64,000 bases of DNA from Mycobacterium sp. IS-1742 (GTDB taxonomy: Bacteria > Actinomycetota > Actinomycetes > Mycobacteriales > Mycobacteriaceae): positions 186,001-250,000 of the forward strand of contig NZ_LQIV01000023.1 in assembly GCF_001500125.1 (NCBI RefSeq), written 5' to 3'. The notes under the pieces were generated by a model, which ran no database searches, was not told the DNA's origin, and was given only the letters and a program-made list of their open reading frames with translations. Positions 1 to 8,500 of this stretch are shown here, one piece after another. Numbering within the stretch: position 1 is the stretch's first letter; the number at the start of each line of letters is the position of its first letter. Position numbers and translations under genes: made by a program.

Positions 1-1332
1 GTGGCGCTGTGGAACATCGTCGCGACCGTCGATGCGTTCCTGTCGGCCGGCTTCACGCCGACCGAGTTGATGCGCTGGGTGCATCCCAGCCTGGTGGCCA
101 GCACACAGGGCACCGGCATGGGCGGCATGACCTCGATGCAGACCATGTACCACGGCAACCTGCTCGGCCGGAACAAGCCGAACGACATCCTGCAGGAGGT
201 CCTGCCGAACGTCGTTGCCGCGCACGTGGTTCAGTCCTACATCGGCTCCTACGGTGCGATGATCCACCCGGTCGGCGCGTGCGCCACGGCGGCGGTGTCG
301 GTCGAGGAGGGCGTCGACAAGATCCGGCTCGGCAAGGCCGAACTGGTGGTGACCGGCGGCTTCGACGACCTGACGCTGGAGGCGATCATCGGGTTCGGTG
401 ACATGGCGGCCACCGCCGACACCGAGATGATGCGCGCCAAGGGCATCAGCGATGCGAAGTTCTCCCGTGCCAACGACCGGCGTCGCCTCGGCTTCGTCGA
501 AGCCCAGGGCGGTGGCACGATCCTGCTGGCCCGCGGTGACCTCGCGGTCAAGATGGGCCTGCCCGTGCTGGCGGTCGTGGCCTACGCGCAGAGCTTCGCC
601 GACGGCGTGCACACCTCGATCCCCGCTCCGGGGCTCGGCGCGCTGGGCGCCGGCCGCGGCGGCAGGGATTCGGTGCTGGCGCGGTCGCTGAACAAGCTGG
701 GCGTGGGCGCCGACGACATCTCGGTGATCTACAAGCACGACACGTCCACGCTGGCCAACGATCCCAACGAGACCGAGCTGCACGAGCGGCTCGCCGACTC
801 GCTGGGGCGGTCCGACGGGGCGCCGCTGTTCATCGTCAGCCAGAAGACGCTGACCGGGCACGCCAAGGGCGGCGCGGCGGTCTTCCAGATGATGGGCCTG
901 TGCCAGGTGCTGCGCGACGGCGTCATCCCGCCGAACCGCAGCCTGGACTGTGTCGACGACGAGATGGCCACCTCGGGGCACTTCGTCTGGCCGCGGGAGA
1001 CGCTGCGGATGGGCGAGAAGTTCCCGCTCAAGGCCGGTCTGGTGACCAGCCTCGGGTTCGGCCACGTCTCCGGACTGATCGCACTGGTGCATCCGCAGGC
1101 GTTCTTGTCGACGCTGTCTCCTGAGCAGCGCGACGATTACGTGGCGCGGGCCGAGCAGCGCACGCTGGCCGGTCAGCGCAGGCTGGCGTCGGCGATCGCG
1201 GGCGGTCGGCCGATGTACGAGCGGCCGGACGGACGCCGGTTCAGCGCCGACGCGCCCGAGAAGCGCCAGGAGGCGGCGATGCTGCTCGACGCGGCATCCC
1301 GGCTCGGCGACGGCGACGTGTACGTCCGCTGA
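1..1332 (+). CDS. fas: Type I fatty-acid synthase, C-terminal ketosynthase part (partial)
   Basis: This is the last 443 codons of the multidomain FAS-I that makes C16 and C24-26 acyl-CoAs for membrane and mycolic acid synthesis. The 5' end lies outside the window. The visible part is the beta-ketoacyl synthase domain. The nucleophile is in VGACATAAVS (Cys94 in window numbering), and the two catalytic histidines are His246 (IYKHDTST) and His287 (KTLTGHAKGG). A stretch of about 100 residues without a clear motif follows to the TGA. acpS begins 13 bases downstream, which fits co-transcription with the enzyme that phosphopantetheinylates the FAS-I ACP domain. The fas-acpS pairing is standard in mycobacteria, so the identification is secure. 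Confidence 0.95.
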   Translation: MALWNIVATVDAFLSAGFTPTELMRWVHPSLVASTQGTGMGGMTSMQTMYHGNLLGRNKPNDILQEVLPNVVAAHVVQSYIGSYGAMIHPVGACATAAVSVEEGVDKIRLGKAELVVTGGFDDLTLEAIIGFGDMAATADTEMMRAKGISDAKFSRANDRRRLGFVEAQGGGTILLARGDLAVKMGLPVLAVVAYAQSFADGVHTSIPAPGLGALGAGRGGRDSVLARSLNKLGVGADDISVIYKHDTSTLANDPNETELHERLADSLGRSDGAPLFIVSQKTLTGHAKGGAAVFQMMGLCQVLRDGVIPPNRSLDCVDDEMATSGHFVWPRETLRMGEKFPLKAGLVTSLGFGHVSGLIALVHPQAFLSTLSPEQRDDYVARAEQRTLAGQRRLASAIAGGRPMYERPDGRRFSADAPEKRQEAAMLLDAASRLGDGDVYVR

Positions 1333-1345
1333 TAGCGTTCCGCGG

Positions 1346-1738
1346 GTGGCGATAGTCGGAGTGGGGATCGATCTGGTGTCCATTCCGGACTTCGCGGAGC
1401 AGGTGGACCGTCCCGGCACGGTGTTCGCCGAGACGTTCACCCCGGGTGAGCGCCGCGACGCCGCCGACAAGAGTTCGTCGGCGGCGCGGCATCTCGCCGC
1501 GCGGTGGGCGGCGAAGGAAGCCGTCATCAAGGCGTGGTCGGGGTCGCGGTTCGCCAAGCGGCCGGCGCTGCCGGAGGGTATTCACCGCGACATCGAGGTG
1601 GTCACCGACATGTGGGGCCGGCCGAAGGTGCGGCTCACCGGCGACATCGCCGAACATCTCAGGGAGGCGACCATTCACGTGTCGCTCACGCACGAAGGGG
1701 ATACGGCGGCGGCCGTCGCCGTCATCGAAGAGCCCTGA
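1346..1738 (+). CDS. acpS: Holo-[acyl-carrier-protein] synthase
   Basis: This 130-residue AcpS-type phosphopantetheinyl transferase moves 4'-phosphopantetheine from CoA to the ACP serine. The N-terminal GVGIDLVSI carries the Mg-binding Asp9. The second signature, ARWAAKEAVIKAW, carries Glu58, and a SLTHEGDTAAAVAV strand closes the fold. Start is GTG, 13 bases after the fas stop. The length is normal for the family, and the position directly behind fas supports FAS-I as its main client. Confidence 0.95.
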   Translation: MAIVGVGIDLVSIPDFAEQVDRPGTVFAETFTPGERRDAADKSSSAARHLAARWAAKEAVIKAWSGSRFAKRPALPEGIHRDIEVVTDMWGRPKVRLTGDIAEHLREATIHVSLTHEGDTAAAVAVIEEP

Positions 1739-1807
1739 GCGGCGCGGCGGCGCTTCGACGACTCACTCATCGGGTACCCGTGCGGTTCGCCGACGTGAGG
1801 ACCGATC

Positions 1808-2626
1808 GTGAGTGAGACCAGCCAGCGCCAACTGGGGGAGTCGGACAGCCCCATCGAGGACGCGCTCGAACACGCCTTCCGGCGGATGGTGGACGAGGGC
1901 ACCCAGCGGCTGCACCGGAGTTGGCGCGAGGTGCTGGTGACCGGATTCTTCGGTGGCACCGAGATCGCGGTCGGTGTGCTCGCGTACCTGTATGTCCTGC
2001 ACGCGACGCAGAATCCGCTGCTGGCGGGGCTGGCGTTCTCGATCGGGTTCCTCGCGCTGCTGTTGGGGCGGAGCGAACTGTTCACCGAGGGCTTCCTGGT
2101 GCCGGTCACCACCGTGGCGGCCAAACGCGCCAGCGTCGCGCAGCTGTTCAAGCTGTGGGGCGGCACGCTGGCGGCCAACCTGGTCGGTGGCTGGGTGCTG
2201 ATGCTGCTGATCATGACGGCGTTCCCCCAGTTGCACGAGCAGACCGTCGAATCTGCCGGCCACTACGCCACGGCGCCGCTGTCGGCGAAGACGTTCGCGC
2301 TCGCGCTGCTCGGCGGCATGGTGATCACGCTGATGACCCGGATGCAGCACGGCACCGATTCGGTGCTGGGCAAGATCGCCGCGGCCGTCGCCGGCGCATT
2401 CATGTTGGCTGGGCTGCAGATGTTTCACTCCATCCTGGACTCGCTGATGATCTTCGGCGCGTTCATCTCCGGTGACGCCCCGTTCGGCTACCTCGACTGG
2501 CTGTGGTGGTTCGCCTACACGCTGGTCGGCAACGTGCTCGGGGGGCTGGGTCTGGTGACACTGCTGCGGCTGTTGCGCAGCAAGGACCGGCTCCAGGAGG
2601 AGCGCCGGGACGCCGAGACCGGCTGA
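1808..2626 (+). CDS. Formate/nitrite transporter (FNT) family membrane protein
   Basis: This 272-residue integral membrane protein has about six hydrophobic segments between residues 40 and 255 after a charged, cytosolic-looking N-terminus. The block GRSELFTEGFLVPV is the FNT-family signature, and NLVGG follows in the next helix. FNT proteins are pentameric channels for small monovalent anions such as formate or nitrite. This branch resembles YfdC-like proteins, whose substrate is unclear, so I do not name one. Start is GTG. The gene stands 69 bases after acpS on the same strand. It is not part of the M. tuberculosis order as I remember it, so it looks like a local insertion. Confidence 0.8.
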   Translation: MSETSQRQLGESDSPIEDALEHAFRRMVDEGTQRLHRSWREVLVTGFFGGTEIAVGVLAYLYVLHATQNPLLAGLAFSIGFLALLLGRSELFTEGFLVPVTTVAAKRASVAQLFKLWGGTLAANLVGGWVLMLLIMTAFPQLHEQTVESAGHYATAPLSAKTFALALLGGMVITLMTRMQHGTDSVLGKIAAAVAGAFMLAGLQMFHSILDSLMIFGAFISGDAPFGYLDWLWWFAYTLVGNVLGGLGLVTLLRLLRSKDRLQEERRDAETG

Positions 2627-2659
2627 CTTTCACCTGCTCGCCCCACTCGGGTGACCCAC

Positions 2660-2665
2660 TACGCT
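2660..2665 (+). promoter_or_regulatory. -10 element (TACGCT) of a leaderless promoter for the M20 peptidase
   Basis: TACGCT fits the mycobacterial TANNNT -10 pattern and ends 7 bases before the ATG at 2673. Transcription would then start at or next to the start codon. No Shine-Dalgarno sequence is visible. This arrangement is why I prefer ATG 2673 over the GTG at 2667. Confidence 0.55.
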
Positions 2666-2672
2666 CGTGCGC

Positions 2673-4016
2673 ATGAGCGACGTGGTGGCGCGGGTGCGGG
2701 AGGTTCTGCCGTCGGTGCGGTCCGATCTCGAGGATCTGGTGCGCATCGAGTCGGTGTGGGCCGATCCGGCGCGGCGCGACGAGGTGCAGCGCAGCGCGAA
2801 GGCGGTGGCAGATCTGCTCGGGGCGGCCGGATTCGACGATGTGGCCATCGTCGCCGAGGGCGGAGCGCCCGCGGTGATCGCCCGCCACCCCGCGCCGCCC
2901 GGTGCGCCGACGGTGCTGCTCTACGCCCACCACGACGTGCAGCCCGAAGGCGACCCCGCCCAGTGGTCGTCGGCACCGTTCGAGCCCACCGAGCGCGACG
3001 GTCGGCTGTACGGCCGCGGGACGGCCGACGACAAGGCCGGCATCGCCACGCATCTGGCCGCGTTCCGCGCGTTCGGCGGGAAACCCCCGGTCGGGGTGAC
3101 GGTGTTCGTGGAGGGCGAAGAGGAGTCCGGATCGCCCTCGCTGGCGAACCTGCTTGCCGCGCACAGGGATTCGCTGGCCGCCGACGTGATCGTCATCGCC
3201 GACTCCGACAATTGGAGCACCGAGCGGCCCGCGCTGACCGTCTCGCTGCGCGGCCTGGCCGACTGCGTGGTCGAGGTCGCCACCCTCGACCACGGCCTGC
3301 ACTCGGGGCTGTGGGGCGGCGTGGTGCCGGATGCGCTGAGCGTGCTGGTGCGGCTGTTGGCGAGCCTGCACGACGACGAGGGCAACGTGGCGGTCGCCGG
3401 TCTGCACGAAACGGGTGCCGCCGGCCCGGATGTCACGGTCGACCGCGGCCCGGACTGGGTGCGCGAGGAATCCGGGCTGCTGCCCGGTGTGGACGAGATC
3501 GGTTCGGGCTCAGTGGTCCAACGGCTGTGGGCCAAACCGGCGATCACCGTGATCGGGATCGACACCACGCCGATCGACAGATCCTCCAACACGCTGATCC
3601 CGCGGGCACGCGCCAAGATCAGCATGCGGGTGGCGCCGGGCGGCGACGCACGCGCACATCTGGATGCGCTGACCCGCCACCTCGAAGCGCACGTGCCCTG
3701 GGGTGCGCAGCTCACGGTGACCCCCGGCGACGTCGGCCAGCCGTACGCGATCGACGCCGCCGGCCCGGTCTACGACGCCGCGCGCGCCGCCTTCGCCCAG
3801 GCGTGGGGTGCCGATCCGGTGGACATGGGCATGGGCGGGTCGATCCCGTTCATCGCCGAGTTCGCCGCCGCGTTCCCGCACGCGACGATCCTGGTGACCG
3901 GTGTGGAGGATCCTGGGACGCAGGCGCACAGCGTGAACGAGAGCCTGCACCTCGGTGTGCTCGAACGGGCGGCCACCGCCGAGGCGCTGTTGCTCGAGAA
4001 ACTCGGCGTGGGTTAG
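2673..4016 (+). CDS. M20-family metallopeptidase (dipeptidase-type)
   Basis: This 447-residue zinc peptidase of the M20/M28 clan probably cleaves dipeptides or acylated amino acids in the cytosol. No signal peptide is seen. The metal ligands appear in the usual order: HHDVQPEGD, GRGTADDKAG (bridging Asp), VEGEEESGSPS (general base Glu plus a ligand Glu), a later Asp in IADSDNW, and the C-terminal AHSVNE histidine. The dimerisation 'lid' insertion carries DHGLHSG. It corresponds to M. tuberculosis Rv2522c by order and motifs. Its stop codon overlaps the stop of convergent bcp by three bases. The exact substrate cannot be read from the sequence. Confidence 0.88.
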   Translation: MSDVVARVREVLPSVRSDLEDLVRIESVWADPARRDEVQRSAKAVADLLGAAGFDDVAIVAEGGAPAVIARHPAPPGAPTVLLYAHHDVQPEGDPAQWSSAPFEPTERDGRLYGRGTADDKAGIATHLAAFRAFGGKPPVGVTVFVEGEEESGSPSLANLLAAHRDSLAADVIVIADSDNWSTERPALTVSLRGLADCVVEVATLDHGLHSGLWGGVVPDALSVLVRLLASLHDDEGNVAVAGLHETGAAGPDVTVDRGPDWVREESGLLPGVDEIGSGSVVQRLWAKPAITVIGIDTTPIDRSSNTLIPRARAKISMRVAPGGDARAHLDALTRHLEAHVPWGAQLTVTPGDVGQPYAIDAAGPVYDAARAAFAQAWGADPVDMGMGGSIPFIAEFAAAFPHATILVTGVEDPGTQAHSVNESLHLGVLERAATAEALLLEKLGVG

Positions 4017-4486
4017 ACCGACAGGTCGCGGCGCAGCTTCGCGACGTGGCCGGTGGCGCGCACGTTGTACTGCGCCTCGGCGATCCTGCCCTCCTCGTCG
4101 ACCAGGAACGTGGAGCGGATGACGCCCTGAACGGTCTTGCCGTACATCGTCTTCTCGCCGAAGGCGCCCCAGGCGGTGAGCACCTCTCTGTCCGGGTCGG
4201 ACAGCAGCGGGAAGGTCAGCCCCTCTTTGTCGCGGAACTTCGCGAGCTTGGCCGGCTTGTCGGGCGAGATGCCCACCACGTCGAGTCCTGCCTCGTTGAG
4301 TTCGGCGAGGTTGTCACGGAAGTCGCACGCCTGCTTGGTGCAACCCGGTGTGGACGCGGCGGGGTAGAAGTAGACGATGACCTTGCGGCCCCGGTAATCC
4401 GACAGGCTCACGGTGTTGCCGTCGGCGTCGGAGAGGCTGAACTCGGGTGCGGCGTCACCAACTGCGAGGCGAGGGGTCTGAGGCAT
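4013..4486 (-). CDS. bcp: Bcp-type thiol peroxidase (peroxiredoxin Q)
   Basis: This 157-residue cytosolic peroxiredoxin reduces H2O2 and organic hydroperoxides with thioredoxin as donor. The motif STPGCTKQACDF holds the peroxidatic Cys49 and the resolving Cys54 five residues on, the arrangement of atypical two-Cys PrxQ/Bcp proteins. The thioredoxin fold is also marked by VIVYFYPAA. Start is ATG with AAGGGA about 6 bases upstream. The gene is convergent with the M20 peptidase (stops overlap at 4013-4016) and divergent from the DUF3618 gene. It matches Rv2521. Confidence 0.95.
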   Translation of the reverse strand: MPQTPRLAVGDAAPEFSLSDADGNTVSLSDYRGRKVIVYFYPAASTPGCTKQACDFRDNLAELNEAGLDVVGISPDKPAKLAKFRDKEGLTFPLLSDPDREVLTAWGAFGEKTMYGKTVQGVIRSTFLVDEEGRIAEAQYNVRATGHVAKLRRDLSV

Positions 4487-4535
4487 GGCTGTCCCTTCTG
4501 ATCGACCGGTGCCGTCATCGTCACACCGGCTGATC

Positions 4536-4541
4536 TAGGGT
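4536..4541 (+). promoter_or_regulatory. Putative -10 element (TAGGGT) for the DUF3618 gene
   Basis: TAGGGT fits TANNNT and lies 57 bases upstream of the GTG start at 4599, leaving a leader of about 50 bases. No clear -35 is visible. Confidence 0.4.
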
Positions 4542-4598
4542 AGTTGCGCAGGACGGGGACCAGACTGGGGACCCAGCACGGGACATGGAGGACATGAC

Positions 4599-4823
4599 GT
4601 GGCGGACCGGGATCCCGAGGCCATCAAGAAGGACATCGACGCGGCGCGTGACCGGCTGGCGCTGACCGTCGATTCCCTGGCGGAGCGGGCCAACCCGCGC
4701 CGGTTGGCCGACGACGTCAAGGCACAGGTGATCCGGTTCGTGTCGCGGCCGCCGGTGGCGGCCTCGCTGGCCGGCGTGACACTGCTCATCGTCGTGGTCA
4801 CGGTGCGGCGCTCCCGCCGCTAG
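4599..4823 (+). CDS. DUF3618 small membrane protein
   Basis: This 74-residue protein of unknown function matches Rv2520c in place and form. The N-terminal half is a charged amphipathic helix (DPEAIKKDIDAARDRLALTVDSLAERANPRRLADDVK) shown here as the family signature region, residues 5-42. One transmembrane helix follows (about 52-67), then a short Arg-rich tail (VRRSRR) that should sit in the cytosol. GTG start, with GGAGG at 4587-4591 spaced 7 bases. It stands alone between bcp and the long leader of the PGRS-like gene. Confidence 0.8.
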   Translation: MADRDPEAIKKDIDAARDRLALTVDSLAERANPRRLADDVKAQVIRFVSRPPVAASLAGVTLLIVVVTVRRSRR

Positions 4824-5427
4824 ACCGGGGTCAGCGCCGACGGGACGGGATCAGCCAGTCGGCGAGCGAGAGGCGCGGTGGATTCGCGCGACGGCCCAGT
4901 CGGCTGCAGCTCACGACGGTCAGCGGCCCCTGCGCTGCGACGTCGCCCCTCGGGGCGGGGGCGGGCGCCACTGGAATGTGCGGAACGCGTGCTGTGGGCA
5001 TCAGCTAAGACCTCATTCCGTCGTGGTGTCGATGTGGCAAAGTTGCCAGCTAACGGGGGACAGTACCAGCCAGGGACCCGACAGGCCGATTGGTGCCGCT
5101 GAAAGCGGGATATCCGAGCGACGTCCGCAACATCATCGCAAGGGTCCGGCGCAGCCCACCTGACGCTCATGGGCCGGACCAGCACATTTCTCTGGCGGTT
5201 GCCATGACGTCGATGGGACATCCGCGGCCCCAGCGACGCCATCGTGCCCCCGCGGACGGGGGCAAACGCGCCTCGCCCTCACCCAGACGGTTCCGCTGTG
5301 TGCCATCGGAAACAGTGACGGCTCGAAACGGAGATTCGGGCAAAATCGCAAACAGGTCGTCAATTAAGTATTTCTCAGATAGTCTCACGCCCCGGGGCGT
5401 CATCTAGCAAATCTTGTACGTGAGTAC

Positions 5428-5446
5428 GCCGGTCCGAGCGACCGGC
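5428..5446 (+). promoter_or_regulatory. Hairpin 1 in the PGRS-like gene leader
   Basis: GCCGGTC (5428-5434) pairs with GACCGGC (5440-5446) around a 5-base CGAGC loop. It lies downstream of the A+T-rich candidate promoter, so it would be in the 5' untranslated RNA. There is no T-run, so it is not an obvious terminator. Confidence 0.4.
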
Positions 5447-5459
5447 CACGGCTCAGTAC

Positions 5460-5493
5460 CTGACACGGCTCGAACCGCCTGGATCCGTGTCAG
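5460..5493 (+). promoter_or_regulatory. Hairpin 2 in the PGRS-like gene leader, abutting the ribosome site
   Basis: CTGACACGG (5460-5468) pairs perfectly with CCGTGTCAG (5485-5493) around a 16-base loop. The 3' arm ends just before the GAGAGGA ribosome-binding site at 5495-5501 and 14 bases before GTG 5508. This position could influence translation or mRNA stability. Confidence 0.4.
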
Positions 5494-5507
5494 ATGAGAG
5501 GAATTTC

Positions 5508-8500
5508 GTGGCGGGTAAGCATCGCAGCACCGGCAAGGCCCAGCACGGACGCAAGGAGAAGCTCCCTCGCGTTCTTCCGGTGTCGGGCTGGTTGAGCGCG
5601 GGGGCGGTCACTGTCGGGTTGGGTGCGGCGATGATCGCCGGTGCCGGACTGGCGCACGCCGAACCGACCTCGGACGGCGGTTCGTCATCGACGTCACAGT
5701 CGGACAAGGGCGGTACCGGCGCGTCCACCGGCAGCGGTCAGTCGTCACGGGACGACGGGGACGTAAGGAACGAATCCGGCGCGGCGACAACCTCGTCCGG
5801 CGCGACGGCCTCCAAGGTCACCCGCGAGAAGACCGAGGACGACGGCGACTCCAAGTCGTCGATCCGAAATTTCTACAGGTCTCGAGGGGACGTGTCGCGG
5901 TCGCGCTCATCGCGTGACGGTTCGGGTGCAGGGACCGCCGGCTCCGATGGCGAGATCGCTCCAGCGGACCCCTCACCCGACGCAACCGTCGGCAACCGGT
6001 CGCTGGAAGCGCCCGCGACGAGGGTGCCCGGCGCGGCAGCCACTCGACCGAACCCCGGTGTCGTGGTCGGGAACATCGTCGGGCTGTTCGTCAGCAACGG
6101 CACCGCCGATCGCCCCAACGCGGGACTGCTGCTCGGCAACGGCTTCAGCTATACCGCGGACTCGTGCCCAGCAAGCAGGGTGTGCACCGGCGGCAACGGC
6201 GGTCTTCTGATGGGCACCGGCGGCGGTGGCTACCGCGGTGGCAACGGCGGCTCCGCCGGACTCATCGGTAACGGTCGTGCAGGCGGGGCCGGGGAGGCAG
6301 GCGTCAACAACGGTGCGGGTGGCCGCGGTGGCCGCGGTGGCCTGGTGGTCGGCAACGGTGGGGCCGGCGGCGCGGGCGCGGACGGGACGCCGGGCGCCGC
6401 GGGGAGCGACGGCCTCGAACCAGGGCAATCCGGGACCGACGGTTCGGTGGGCGGCGCCGGTGGGGCCGGCGGGGCCGGTGGCTACAGCGGCCTGTTCGGT
6501 CGCGGAGGCGCCGGCGGCCTGGGAGGTGCCGGGGCGATCGGCGGCGATGGCGGCAATGGCGTGAACGGTGCTGCGGCGAGCGTCGCCGGCGGCGCGGGCC
6601 AGGCCGGCGGTAGCGGCGGCGCCGGCGGCGTAGGCGGCGCCGGGGGAGCGGGTGGGGCAGGCGGTAAGTCGTTCTTCGGCGGAGCCGGCGCCAACGGCAA
6701 CGGGGGGAATGCGGCCAACGGCGGCGTCGGCGGCTCTGCAGGTGACGGTGGGGCCGGCGCGGCGGGTGACGCCGACAGCCCGGACGGCGGGGCCGGTGGC
6801 GACGGCGGCAACGTGGGAGCCGCCGGTGCCGGCGGAACGGGTGGTCAGGCCGGCCGAGGAGGCCGTGGCGGCGTCGCGGGGGTGAACGGTGTGGCGGGCG
6901 CGGCGGTCACCGGCGGCGGTGACGGCGGTCGCGGCGGCACCGGCTACAGCCCCCCCACGCTCGCGACGGTGGTCGGCAACGGTGGCCGAGGCGGAAATGG
7001 CGGCAACCGCGGCAACGGCGGTGCGGGCGGGGCCGGCGGCGACGGCGCCGCCGGTGACCACGGGACGAATGCGGTACTGATAGACGCCGGCGTCATCCCG
7101 GCGCAGAACGGCGTGGCCGGCGGACAGGGCGGCAACGGCGGGGCCGGCGGCCTGGGCGGCTCGATCTCCGGGAACGGCGGCGCGGGCGGTATCGGTGGAC
7201 GTGGTGGGCGCGGCGGTAACGGCGGCAACGGCATCGACGGTGCCGACGGCACGGTCAGCCTGGTCCCCGGTGAGCCGAACGGCCGCAACGGCACCGACGG
7301 TGGCGACGGCGCCGCGGGTGGAGCCGGCGGAACCGGTGGCGCCGGCGGCGGTACGGCAGGTGGGTCCGGCACATCGGGCAGCAACGGCGACGGTGGCGCA
7401 GGCGGCCGCGGTGGCGACGCCGGCACACCGGGTGACGGCGGCAACGGGGCGGCCGGTTCCGCCACCAATGCGGCGGGTTCGGGTGGCCACGGCGGTAACC
7501 CCGGAAGCGTCGGAGCCGGAGGCGTGCGCGGTGCGGCCGGCTCCGGCGGCCTGTCGGACAGCGGCCGCGCCGGCGCGACCGGCGCAGCCGGAACCCCGGT
7601 GACCAGCGGCGGCAACGGTGGTCACGGCGGCGCCGGCGCACACGCGACGGCGGCGGGCGTAGCCGGTGGTCAGGGCGGTGCCGGCGGAAACGGCGGCGCG
7701 GTCGGCAACGGCGGTGACGGCGGGCGCGGCGGCAACGGCATCGCCGGTACCGCGGGAGCGAATGGCGCCGAGGGCTCCGGTGCTGCAGGCGGATTCGGTT
7801 TGTCGGGTACGGACGGCGGTGACGGCGGGGCCGGCGGCCTCGGCGGGTCGACGTCGGGTAACGGTGGCAACGGCGGCGCAGGTGGCAACGGTGGCAACGG
7901 CGGAGTCGGCGGCAAGGGCGGCAACGGCAAATCGGGTGAGGGGTATCTCGACTCCGGCCAGCAGGGCGGCAACGGCGGCGAAGGCGGTTTCGCCGGTGAT
8001 GGCGGCGTCGGCGGGGCAGGTGGCGCGGCGCTGGGCTCGGGTGATGGCGGCGCGGGCGGTCTCGGCGGTTCCGGCGGCATCGGCGGCACCGGCGGGGCCG
8101 GCGGTCACGGCGGGAAGAACGGCACTCAACCTCTGCCCGACGGCCCGATAGGCGGCCCTGCTCCCGATGCCGGCGACGGCGGCCACGGCGCGACCGGCGG
8201 TCACGGCGGCTTCGGCGGCAACGGCGGGGCCGGCGGTGCGGCTCACGGCTCGGGCAACGGTGGAGCCGGCGGCAACGCCGGGGTGGCCGGCGCCGGTGGT
8301 GGCGGCGCTCGCGGCGGAAACGGCGGAATCGACGAAGACAATTACGAGACGTACGGCGGCACCGGCGGCAACGCCGGCGACGGAGGCAACGGCGGATACG
8401 CCGGTACCGGTGGGGCCGGCGGTGCGGCTCATGGCTCGGGCAACGGCGGTGCCGGCGGCAGAGGCGGGGCCGGCGCCGACGGCGGTGCCGGCGGCAGAGG

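Larger units (their letters stand above)
4824..5507. other. Non-coding leader/promoter region ahead of the PGRS-like gene
   Basis: This is the only long gene-free stretch in the window (about 680 bases). No frame in it looks like a protein: the open frames are Arg/Pro/Ser-rich and have no credible ribosome site. The first 500 bases are unremarkable. Bases 5330-5415 are clearly more A+T-rich than the surroundings and contain TAGTCT (5380-5385), a possible -10. Two hairpins follow (5428-5446 and 5460-5493) just before the start codon. In M. tuberculosis a PE gene (PE26) lies at this position as I recall; none is present here. Confidence 0.5.

Noticed and set aside
4820-5242. A 140-codon minus-strand frame in the long gene-free region
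   Set aside because: Arg/Pro/Ser-rich, no ribosome site, no family likeness, and it runs into the DUF3618 gene.
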